Notes under the pieces: generated by a model
The model's input: only the letters and a program-made list of their open reading frames with translations
What the model was told of the DNA's origin: nothing
Database searches by the model: none
Program-made: the position numbers and the translations under genes
Assembly: GCA_019448385.1 (NCBI GenBank)
Contig: JAGTXO010000003.1
Coordinates: forward strand, 124,001-188,000
Length of the DNA: 64,000 bases
DNA from: Diacronema lutheri
Taxonomy: Eukaryota; Haptophyta; Pavlovophyceae; Pavlovales; Pavlovaceae
Direction of reading: 5' to 3'
Shown: in pieces, positions 1 through 10,600 of the stretch
Layout of the letters: the number at the start of each line of letters is the position of its first letter
How positions within the stretch are numbered: position 1 is the first letter of the stretch

Positions 1-2301
1 TGAAGCGTTCCATCGATGGTGACATGCCCCACGATGGCTGCACGATGGCGGCGGGCGACGAGCGGAGGCGGCGGCTGAGCTCGATCTTGTCCACCTTCGA
101 GCCGAGCGCCTCCTTGAGGAACGCGAGCGTCGGCTCGAGCTGCACCGCCGCTGCATCCGCCGCCGCGCGCTCCTCCTCCGACGACTCGCCCATGTCCGCG
201 TCGCGCTTCGCGGCGTCCACAACCTGCGCCCAGCGCGCGGCGCGGCGCGGCGTGGCGGCGGTGGCAACGGGGGAGGGGAGAAGAAAGGGGGGGGGGGGGG
301 GGGGGGGGGGGGGGCGGGGGGGGGATGAGCGGAATCGACCGCGCGGCGCGAGCGGCGGGCGAGGCGGCGAAGCGGGCCCGCGCCGCACGCACGGGCAGGT
401 CGTGAAACTTGCCAATGCCCTGGAGCGCAATCTCGTCGACCGAGTCGAGCGCGTACAGCACCTCCCACCCCTTGGCCGAGAGGCCCTCGAGGACGGGCGA
501 GCCCTCGAGCGCGGCGCGGCTGCTGCCCGAGATGTAGTAGATTTGCTTCTGGCCCTCCGCCATCCGCCCAACGTACGCGTCGAGCGACGTGAGCGCGTCG
601 GCCGGCACGTCGGCGCGCGGCGCGCCCGCGCGCGCCGCCTGCACGGCGGCCCTGCTCGACGAGAAGCGCGCGAGCTTGAGGACCTCGTCCTTGTTGTCGC
701 GGTCCTCGATCAGCCCCACCTTGATGTACTTGCCAAACTGCTCGTAGAAGGGCGCGTACGCAGCCTCGTCGGCGGCGAGCTCCTGCAGCAGGTCGAGGGC
801 CTTGCGCACGACGCGCTTGGCGACGATGGAGAGGACGCGCGACTTCTGCAGCAGCTCGCGCGAGACGTTGAGCGGCAGATCCTCCGAATCGATCAGCGTG
901 CGCATGAACGACAGCCAGCGCGGCAAGATCTTGTCCGAGAACTTGTCCGAGATGAAGACGCGCTTCACGTAGAGCCGCACCGCGCCCGCCTCCGCCTGCG
1001 AGAACATGTCCTGCGACAACTCGTACGGCAGCGAGGTGGGCACGAAGAGGAGGCAGCGGAACTCGACCTGCCCCTCCATCGAAAAGTGCGCAACCTTGAG
1101 CGGCTCGTCCCACGCCTTGAACGCCGCCTTGTAGAACTCGGCGTACTCGGCCTGCCCAACGTCGGCGGGCGCGCGCATCCAGATCGGCTTCGCCTTGTTG
1201 ACGCGCTCCCAATCGGCCGTCGTCTTGGGCACCGTCTTCATGCGCGGCAGGCCGCCTTCCGCGGGTGGCTCGGCGCTCTCATCGGGCACCTGCTCGTACT
1301 CGGTGCGCTCGGCCCACAGCTGCACGGGGAAGGAGATGAACTCGGAGTAGGTCTGCAGCAGCGAGCGCAGCTTGTACTCGTCCAGGTACTCGTCCGCCTC
1401 CTCCTTGAGGTGCAGGATCACGCGCGAGCCGGATGGGCCGGCGATGGGCTCGGACGAGTCCGGCTCGATCGTGTACGCGCCGCTCTTGTCATCCGACGAC
1501 TGCCAGCGCAGCTGCTCGCCGCCCGCCGCGCGCGTCACGAGCGCCACCTGGTCGGCGACGAGGAAGGCCGAGTAAAAGCCGACGCCAAACTGGCCAATCA
1601 GGTTGGACGAGCCATCCGACGGCTTCACCTTGAGCGCCTCGACAAACTTGCGCGTGCCCGACTGTGCGATCGTGCCCAGATTCTTCCGCAGCTCGTCGCG
1701 CGTCATCCCCACGCCCTGCGCGTCGCGGCGCGTCGCGTCGCGGCGCGTCGCGTCGCGGCGCGGCGCGGCGCGGCGTGGCGCGGCGCGGGGGAACGGCTCA
1801 GCGCGCCGCGCGCGTGGCGGCGCGCACGCGCGGCGTCGGCGCACGCACCTGGTCCTCAATCGTGATCGTGCGCGCCGCCTTGTCCACCTTGACGCGGATG
1901 CACATCTCCTCGCCGCCGCCCGCCGCCGCCTCGTCGGTCAGGCCAAGGAAGCGCCGCTTGTCGCATGCGTCCGACGCGTTCGAGATGAGCTCGCGGAGGA
2001 AGATGTCCTTGTTGGAGTAGAGCGAGTTGACGATGATGTCCATCACGCGCGACACCTCTGCCTCGAACTGGTACGTCTCTTTCTCCGCCGCCGGCGCCGA
2101 CGACATGCGCGCGCCGCCGCGGACGAACGCGGACGCGCGCACGCCGCGCCGCGCAGCGCCGTCGGCGAGGCGAGGCGCCGCGGCGGGGAGCGGGGTGGCG
2201 GGCAGCGCGCCGAGCGCAGCTGCGGCACTGCGACCCGGCGAAGCGAGGCGGCCCGCGCTGAACGCCGCGCCGAGCGAGAGGAGAAGCTGCACGATCTGCA
2301 T
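1..2301 (-). CDS. HSP90: HSP90-family chaperone, probably plastid-targeted (3' end cut by window edge)
   Basis: ATP-dependent HSP90 chaperone. Three exons fit: 2301-1849, 1715-393 and 223-1, with GT-AG introns and a continuous frame. The ATP-binding domain is clear (FLRELISNASDACDK, then TIEDQGVGMT across intron 1, then GQFGVGFYSAFLVAD), followed by the middle domain (FISFPVQLW, LPLNVSRELLQ) and the start of the C-terminal domain (SPSMERF). The N-terminus MQIVQLLLSLGAAFSAG is a signal peptide with an AFSAG motif, followed by an Ala/Arg-rich stretch before the conserved core begins near residue 75. This is the bipartite pre-sequence of secondary red plastids, so a plastid HSP90 is likeliest; an ER GRP94-type protein is the alternative, and the tail that would decide is outside the window. 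Intron 2 holds a long C-run (G on plus). It is divergent from the kinase at 2656. Confidence 0.93.
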
Positions 2302-2655
2302 CCCGCGCGCAGCGCCTCCGGCCACACACGTGGTGTACGCTCCAGACGGCGCCCCTTTTGAAAAGCGCGGAGAAGAAACTTGGCCAGCGACTGGCTGCGT
2401 CAGTCCAGCGCACTCTCCGCATGCCGCAGCGCGCACCCGTCGCGTGCAGCCGACGTACCAGCCGAGCCGCGCGCGTCCCGCCCCATCGCCTTCTGATCCT
2501 CGCGCCCACGGGCCGACGTCGCCCCCGTTGCCCACGTTGGTGTTTGCGTCTTCCTGTAGACCGAATGTGTACTCACACCATGGGTACAGACTACTCACTA
2601 CAGGCGCTATCCGGAGCACAGCGAGAGGGGCCCTAAAAGGACTCGGCCGCCCGAC
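2302..2655. promoter_or_regulatory. Divergent promoter region between HSP90 and CaMK-like kinase
   Basis: 354 bp between two start codons on opposite strands. It contains CCCTTTTGAAAAGCG at 2353-2367, about 50 bp upstream of the HSP90 start. The same core (CTTTTGAAAA or CTTCTCAAAA) recurs close to other start codons in this window, so it may be a core promoter element. No other gene is seen here. Confidence 0.4.
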
Positions 2656-3685
2656 ATGAGCCGGCCGGTGCCCGTGCCTGGCCGCGAGCAGATCATGGGC
2701 GCGGCGACGGGGCGCACGCTCGAGGAGCACTACGAGCTCCTCGAGGTCCTTGGCCGCGGCTCTTTTTCCGTCGTCCACCGCGCGCGCCACCGCCAGACGG
2801 GCGAGGTCTTCGCGTGCAAGGTGATCGACAAGTGGTCCATCCACAACCGGCAGCGGCTCGCCAACGAGGTGCGGCGCGGCGCGGCGCGGCGCGGCGCAAC
2901 GCGGCGCGGCGCGTGCAAAGCGCAGCAGGCCGCACGCCGCGCGCGCGCGCGCGCGCACGCGCGCGCGCGCTGCGGCAGGCTGCGCGCGCGCGCGCGCGCC
3001 GAGCGGCCGGCGGAGCGCGCTGCGCAGGCCACGGCGCGCGCGTGGCCACGCGCGCCGCCCGTGCGCTGCGCCGCGCGTGCTCGCGCGCCGCGCGCGCGCG
3101 CCGTCTGACGCCGCTGGCCGCGCCGCACGCCCGGCGCCCGCCCGCGCGCAGATCGAGGTGCTGCAGCGCGTGAGCCACCCGTCGGTGATCAGGCTGCACG
3201 ACATTTTTGAGACGGACCGCGTGCTCGCGCTCGTCACCGACATCGCGGCGGGCGGCGAGCTCTTCGACAAGATTGTGGACAAGGGTGCGCGCGCGCGCAC
3301 CGCTGCGTGCCGCGCCGGCAGCTCGAGCGTCCGCCGCGCAACGCGCGGGCGCTGCGCGCGCACGGCGTGCCCCGCGCCGAGTACCCGCCCGCCCCCCGTC
3401 CGCTGGGGCCCCCCATCGATCCATGCGACTGCGCCGCGCTCCGTTCCGACTCGGCCTGTTTGGGCCGTGTGCGCATCCGCCGCGCCTGGCCGGGTACGGG
3501 CGTGCGCCCCCTCCACCCATCCCCCCTCCACCCATCCCCCCTCCTGCCCCTGCCCCTCTCACCACCCACCGCCGGCCGGCCGCGCGCCCCCCTGCGCTTC
3601 GCCTCGGCGCGCAGGCCACTACTCGGAGAAGGAGGCGTCGGAGGTGGTGCGCTGTCTGCTCTCCGCCATTGGCCACCTGCACTCG

Positions 3686-3716
<31 letters not shown>

Positions 3717-5524
3717 AGAACATCCTGCTCGCGCGCCCCGGCTCCGACGTGGACGTGAAGCTCTCCGACTTTGGCCTCGCCAAGATCTTCTCGGGCGACG
3801 AGGCGGGCACGCCCGGCGCGCTCGGCGCGTCGGCGGACGACGGCGCGCTCGGCGCGGCCGCGGGCAGCTGCGGCGGCAACGCGGCTGCCTTTGGCGGCGG
3901 CGCGTACGGCCGGGCGCGCGCCTTTACCGTGTGCGGTACCGACTACTACGTGGCGCCTGAGGTGCTGCGCCAGGCGGGCTACACGCACGCCTGCGACCTG
4001 TGGAGCCTCGGTGCGCGCGGCTTGCAGCGCGGCGCGCGCCCCCGCCTCGCCCATCGCTGCGGCCACCGCTTCGGCCATCGCTTCGGCCACCGCTTCGGCC
4101 GCTCATCGCCGCGCGCGTGGTGTGCCCCCCCCCCCCCCCCCCCCCCCCTCAGGCGTGGTGCTGTACATCTTGCTCTCGGGCTGCCCCCCCTTTTACGAGG
4201 GCAATGAGGAGGGGATCTCGGTGCAGCGCAAGATTGTGAGCGGCTCGTACTCGTTCCCTGACCGGTACTGGTCCGAGGTCTCGGCTGAGGCAAAGGTGAC
4301 GCGCGCGCGCTCTCAGACCCCCCCCCCCCCCCCTTCCTTTCCCCTCCCCCACCCCTCTCCCTGGCCCGGCCTGGCTTTGCTCCGGTGGGGACGGCCCGCT
4401 GGTGCGGAGGGCCCCCTGTGGCCGCTGCTCACCCCCCCCCCCCCCTTTATTTCCTTTCCCCCCCTCCCCCTCCCCTCCACGCAGGACCTCGTCTCGCGGC
4501 TGCTGCAGGTCGACCCGGCGCAGCGCTACACGGTGCAGCAGAGCCTGGCGCACCCGTGGGTGACGCGGCAGGGCGTCAGCTCGGGCTCGCTGCCTCGGCA
4601 GAATGCGGAGCTCTTCCGCACCTTCAACAACAAGTGCGTACCGCACCCCCCCCCTTCCTCCTCCCCCCCGAGCGCCCCGCGCGAAACCGGCGCGCGCCGG
4701 CCGCCCTCTGAAGCCCCGCCCCCCCCCCTGCCCCCCTGCCCCCCCCCCTCCCCCCCCCTTCCCCCGCGGCGGGGGATTGGCTGTTGCGCAGGCGAAAGAA
4801 TTCGGTCGCTGGCTCGCCCCTCGTTGGTTCCTACTCACTCTTCGGCAGCCTCCAGTCGCCCGCTGATTCGTCCTTCCACATGCCGGGCAAGCACAAGCGG
4901 ATTGCGCCGGGGCCGCCCGCCGCGCAGCTGCCCGCACACGCCGCCGTCGGCCTGCCGCCCCAGCCCGCGCACACGGCGGCGGGCGCGCCGGGCGGCGGCT
5001 GCGCGTGCGGTAACGGCGGCTGGTGCGGCTGCGCGTGCGGCAACGGCGGCTGGTGCGGCTGCGCGGACGGCGCGGCCGCCGGTGGCAAGGCGTGCGGCGG
5101 TGGGGGCGGCGGCCTCGCGGCCGGCGGCCTGAGCGCAGCTGCCGCGCGACCGCCGCCCCCACCGCCGCACGCGCGCGACGACCCCGGCGCGGCGCACGCG
5201 GCCTCGGCGTGCGAGGGCGGCCGCGCGGGCGGTGGTCACGCGCGCGACGTGGCGCCCTTCTCCGCCACCGCCACCGTCGGCGGCGGCGTGCCCATCCCCG
5301 GCAGCGGCAGCGGCGGCGGCGGCGGCGGCGCGCGTGGTGTGCCGATTCCGCACGCCGCGCATTGCGGCAACCCCCATCTCGGCGGCCACCCCCATCTCAA
5401 CTCGCTGTGCGCGCATGGCGCAGCCGACCTGAGCGGCGCGGGCTCACTCTCCGCGTCGCCGCCCGTCGGCCTCCTGTCGGCGAGTCCAAACCCGGGCGGC
5501 GCCGCTTTTCTGATGGAGATTTGA
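2656..5524 (+). CDS. CaMK-type serine/threonine protein kinase
   Basis: Ser/Thr kinase of the calcium/calmodulin-dependent group. Six exons: 2656-2868, 3152-3284, 3615-4010, 4153-4295, 4485-4633 and 4792-5524; all introns GT-AG, total 1767 bp, 588 aa. Visible are the glycine loop LGRGSFSVV (32-40), the ATP lysine FACK (Lys55), HRDIKPEN (Asp146), DFG (Asp167), a long Gly/Ala-rich insertion in the activation loop, CGTDYYVAPEVL and WSLGVVLYILLSG. The end of the kinase domain (AHPWVT) is followed by NAELFRTFNNK and a low-complexity tail with two near-identical repeats of GNGGWCGCACG type and His/Gly-rich segments. No EF-hands are seen, so it is not a CDPK. Introns carry C-runs and a 12-bp repeat (4040-4100). 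A second Met at codon 14 is an alternative start. Confidence 0.9.
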
Positions 5525-5820
5525 ACGAGACGGCGCGCTGCCGGCGGTTGGCACAATCGGGTCGGGTCGGGTCGGATCGGATCGGCCGCATGGCCCTGCC
5601 CGTGCGCACGCGTGCCCTGCGTATGCTGGCGCAAGTTGCCGAGCGGCCGTGCGTCCCCCGCCACTCGTGCAATGTGGCGGCCAACACAAGGCCGCGCTGA
5701 ACTGCGGTACACGTGATTGGTCTGCATGTGCCTGCGCACGAATACAAAGCCGCGTGAGTACAGAGCCACGTCCCCCGGCGCCCCTCACCCCGCCGCACCG
5801 GCAGTGGCAGTCAAGCGCCC

Positions 5821-7542
5821 TCACGCGAGGTCCTCCGCGTCAAACTCCTCGCGGTCGTACCACACCATGAACTCCTCGAGCGTCACCGTCCCGTCACGGT
5901 TCGTATCGAGTGACACATAGAGCGCGTCGACCTGCAGCTCCGACATCTGCGGGTGCAGCCGCTTCACCAGCTGAGGGGCGCGCGCGCGCCGGGCGCGGGG
6001 CGGACGCGGGGCGCGCAGGCGGGCGCGAGCGGCACGCGTGGGCGCGCTGCGCGCGCGCCGCACTGCGGCCGCTCGCCACGCGCGGCGTGGCGCCACATCG
6101 CGGCGCCGTGCGCGTACGCCGAGGACTTCGTCCTTTGAGAGGCGGCCGTTACGGTCAATGTCGGCCTGCGTGAAGACAGCCTCCGCTCGCATCAGGTTGC
6201 CCTGCGTGTCGAGCTGACCACGGACGGACGCCTTGAGGCGGAAGATGTCTTGCGTCGTCAACAGGCCCACCATCGCAGACAAGGCGCCCGCTCCCATCAA
6301 GATGGCGCTGGGCGCACAGGGGGGAGGGGGGAGGGGGGGCAGGGCAGAGCAGAGCAGGGCACAGAGCAAGGGGGCGTTGAACGGTGTGCTGCGCGGGCGA
6401 GCGCTGCGGCCGCGCCGGCCGCGCGCCGCGCTGCGCTGTGCCGCTTGCAGCGCTCCGGTGGCGGTGCGGCGATCGGAGCATCTCGCCTCACCCGCAGACC
6501 TCGCCGAGGTAGGAGAAGTTCTCTTGCGCGTCGATGATGAGGATGGCGTGCGTGACGTAGACGAAGCCGCGCGCCGTCAGCCGCGAGAAGGCGCGCAGCC
6601 ACTTGTCCACGAAGAGCTTGAAGGCGAGGACAGCCTTGGTGCGCTCGACGATGGGCACCTCGAGGATGATGATGCCAGCGCCGAAGAGGAAGATGTAGAG
6701 CTGCGTGAGAAGGCCAAAGAGCCACGGCCCGCCGTTACTCAGGCCCGTCACGATCTGCACCGCGGCCACGCCCGCCGAGAAGCACACCAGTCCACCCGCG
6801 CCGAGCGAAACGTATCTGCGCGCACGCGACGCGCGGCGCGCCGAGCCGCGCGTGGGCTCGCGCGCGCGCGCGCGCACGGCAGCGGCGGCGGCGCGCGACG
6901 GCCGGCGGTGCGCGGCGCGCGATGCACACGCAGCCGCGCGGCAACGCGCCCAGCGCGCGCATGCGGCGTACTGGTTGATCAGGTGCGCCGTGCGCAGCAG
7001 CGCCTTGCCGGCCTCGTATGCGGTCGCCCCGCGCTCGAGGAGCAGAGCCTGAGCCGCGGTGGCGTGCGCGCGCAGCCGCTCCTGGTCGAACTCTGACGGG
7101 CTGGCGCGCGCGGCGAGCGCCGCGTACTGCTCGGGCCTGCGCGCGCCCACGCGCGCCGCGCGCGCGGCGCGACAAGCCGCCGGCGGCGGTGAGCCGCGCG
7201 GGCAAGGCCGGCGCGCGCGTGCCGGCCCGCCGCGCCGCGCGACGCGGCGGCGGCGCTGCGCGGCAAGCGCGCGAGCTGCGCGCACGTCAGGATGATGCGC
7301 GGCCCGGCCGGCGTTTGTGCGGGCGCGGGCGTCGCGGAGCCGCGGAGGCTCGGCTTGCGCGACGACGCCGCGGTCACATCGGCCAGCTGCGCGCCGCGCG
7401 CGCTCGGCTGGCGTGCCATCGCGTCGGACGGCGGCGGTGCGGCGCGCGTGGACGGTCGGCGTGCGGCTGCGGCGGCCGTCACAGAAGCCGCTTCCTCCCT
7501 CGGCTGCGGCGCCGGCCGCGCGCTGGTCATCCGCGCGAGCAT
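5821..7542 (-). CDS. TVP15/COPI-associated-like membrane protein with EF-hands
   Basis: Four-helix membrane protein of the COPI-associated/TVP15 type fused to EF-hands, probably in Golgi or endosomal membranes. Exons 7542-7286, 7136-6972, 6815-6492, 6307-6118 and 5970-5821 join in one frame (1086 bp, 361 aa), all GT-AG. After a disordered Ala/Arg-rich N-terminus come hydrophobic segments at YVSLGAGGLVCFSAGVAAVQ, PWLFGLLTQLYIFLFGAGII, RGFVYVTHAILIID and AILMGAGALSAMVGLL. The C-terminus has two calcium loops, DIDRNGRLSKDE and DTNRDGTVTLEE. TVP15-like proteins act in vesicle traffic; the EF-hands suggest calcium control, which is inference. It is divergent from meckelin, with 79 bp between start codons. 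Confidence 0.75.
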
Positions 7543-7621
7543 CGTTGCACTGCACGCTTCGGTGCTTGCTTAAACACGAGCCCCTTCTCAAAAGTCGGCG
7601 CAAAAGGAACGGCCGGCAGCC
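7543..7621. promoter_or_regulatory. Short divergent promoter, TVP15-like gene and meckelin
   Basis: 79 bp between opposite start codons. CCTTCTCAAAAGTCGG at 7583-7598 lies midway, about 40 bp from each start, matching the CTTNTSAAAA motif seen before other genes here. Confidence 0.35.
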
Positions 7622-10600
7622 ATGCCGGCGACCAACGGCCGCCCGCGGCTGTCAATCGCGCTCCTCGCGCTGTGCGCGCGGCGCGGCGCGGGCGTGGATC
7701 CGATCGTGACGGCGAAGTGCGGCGCGAGCCAGTACTTTGACATCGACTCGCTCCTGTGCACCGGTTGCCCGTCCGGCCAGCGTCCACACCCGTCGGGCTT
7801 TGCGTGCGAATGCACGGCCGACTCGGTCGCCGCGTCGGCTGAGGCCGTATACGACGCGGGCACGGACACGGACGCGCATTGCGTCGCGTGCGCTGCGGGC
7901 CTCGTGCCGGCGCGCGCGCTCGCCCACGCCGCGCTCGGCGGCTCGTGCCTGCCGTGCGGCGAGGACGTTGAGCCGTTCGCCGACGTCGAGCTCGTCACCG
8001 TGAACGGCAGCGCCGCGCTCGGGCCCATCACGATCACGTGCCCGAACGCAACGGTGAGCGAGCCGACGCTTGGCGCGTGCACGGCGTTGGACACGCCCGA
8101 CGAGCGCTGCCCTGCCGCCACCAGCGACGACTTTGCTCAGTGCGCCTGCCCGGCGGGGTGAGAGGCGCGCGCGCGGCCGCGAGCGCGCGCACGCGCCGGC
8201 AGCGCTGCGCTGCCGCACGCGCGGCGCGGCGGCGCGGCGGCGACGTGGCGGCAGATTGGCGGGTGCAGGTCACATCAATCGTCGGCCCGGCGCTGCGCTG
8301 CCCCTCCTGCCGCGGGCCCCCCGGTCTGTGCCGCGCTGGCCGGCAGCGCTGACGCCCCTGCTCCCGCCCTCCGCCCCTGCCCCCGCCCCCGCCCTCCGCC
8401 CCTGCCCCCGCCCCTGCCTCTGCTCCCGCCCCCCGCCCCTGCCCCCGCCCCCGCCCTCCGGCCCTGCCCCCGCCCCTGCCTCTGCTCCCGCCCCCCGCCC
8501 CTGCCCCCGCCCCTGCCCCTGCTCCCGCCCCCGCCCCTACCCCTGCTCCCGCCCCCCGCCCCTGCCCCCCGCCCCTGCCCCTGCCCCCGCTACCGCTGCC
8601 CTCTGCGCGCAGCTACGTCGTCTCCGAGACCTTCTCGACTGGCGCGCTCCTTTCCGCCAAGCGCTGCGTGCCGTGCGCACCCAACGCCGCACCGTCGCCG
8701 ACCGACCCGTCGCGCTGCGAGCCGTGCGACGACGAGCGGATGATTTTTGACGTGAGCGCTTTCCCGCCCACAGCCCGCAGCCCGCAGCCCGCAGCCCGCA
8801 GCCTGCAGCCTGCAGCCTGCAGCCCAAAGCCCGCAGCCCACAGCCCGCAGCCCGCAGCCCGCAGATCGCAGATCGCAGCCCACAGCCCGCAGCACACAGC
8901 CCCCAGCCCCCAGCCCCCAGCCCCCAGCCCCCAGCCCGCGCCTCGTCACGCTCAGCACGTGCCCGCGCACGCCGCATGCTGTCCGCCCGCCTCCGCCCCG
9001 CCCGCCGCTTTGGCCTTCCTCCGCCCCGCCCGCCGCGCCGTCCCCGCACCGCCGCTCTGACTCCTCGTGACGTCACGTCGCGTCGCGTCACATTGCGTCA
9101 CGTCACGTCACGTGACGTTACGTTGCTCTTACCCGCCGCCGCGCTCGCAGGGCGTCGAGTGCGCATGCCCGGCCGGCTGGGCGCGCGAGTCGCACGACTC
9201 GCCCGTGCTGTGGGGCAGGCGGGCGAGTTGCGTCCTCTCAGCAGCGCGCGACAAGGCGCGCGACTCCGCCGATGCTTCCGTCGCCTCGCGCATCACGTGC
9301 GACGCGCTCTGCACGCCGCCCAGCGCCCAAGCCGCTGCTGCACGCCGCCGAGCGTCCGCGCGCGCTCGCCGCGCTCAGACGCCCCCCCCCCCCCCCCCGC
9401 CCATATTCAAATGTGCGCAGCTACACGGCGCTGGTCGCAGGCACCTTGCCGCCCGGCTCGGCAGCGACGGAGACAGTTGACTCTGCATCACTCGCGCAGA
9501 TCTTCCTGCCAGCGGCAGCCGCGTGCATCGCCGCCGTGACGAGCGGCAGGCCCGACCCGGCGGACGGCGGCCGCTCGCCGTGTCAGGCGGTGCGCGCGCG
9601 CCTCCGCCGCGCGGGGCGAAGGCGCCCGTCGCGCCGCTACCGCCGCCGCGTCCGCCGCTCCGACCCGCGCGCCCCCACCGACGCCTTTCCGACGCCTTTC
9701 CGCCCCTTTCCCTCCCGCCCCTTCCCCCTTCCCCCTTCCCCCTTTCCTTTCCCTCCCGCCCCTTCCCCCTTCCCCCTTCCCTTTCCCTCCCGCCCCTTCC
9801 CCCTTCCCTTTCCCTTTCCCTCCCGCCCCTTCCCCCTTCCCCCTTCCCTTTCCCTCCCGCCCCTTCCCCCTTCCCCCTTCCCTTTCCCTCCCGCCCCTTC
9901 CCCCTTCCCCCTTCCCTTTCCCTCCCGCCCCTTCCCCCTTCCCCCTTCCCTTTCCCTCCGGCCCCTTCCCCCTTCCCCCCTACCCCGCCCGCGCCGCCCG
10001 CGGCCGAATGCAGGTGGCCAACTTGTGTGTGTTGCACGACTACGCGCAGTCGTCGCCCGCCTGCGCGCTCTACCGCGCGGCGCAGGAACTCGCGCCGTCG
10101 GGCGGGCTGCATGGCGAGGGGGAGTGGCGTGCGCGTCTGCCGTGGCTCTACTACGCCGAGGCGCGCACGGCGCTGACGGACCGGTCGCTTGACTTGCGCG
10201 TCGCCGTCGCGACGGGCACGGCGAGCGCCTCTCGGCTGCCATCGTCGATTCGCCTTGTACTCAACTCGTACTCACTCAACGGCACGTGGCTCGGCCTGAC
10301 CAACGTGACGACTGAGCTGCAGATCTGCGCCGGCTCGGCGGCTGAGCTCGCGAGGTGCGTCGTCGCGAGCTGCGGCCTGCGCGCCGTCCAACGCCCAGCC
10401 GCCGAGCCGCGCCCCCGCCCGCTGGGACGCACGTGGGTCCGCCCGCTCTCACCCCTCCAACGGCAACCCCCCCCCCCCCCCCCCCCCCCCCACCGCCGCG
10501 CAGCTACCAGCGCGTGGGCACCTCCCTCCGCTCGTCATGCGAGCTGGATATTGCGCGCGACCTTGCAGCGCTCGCGCCCCTCCTCGGCAGCGGCAGGGCG

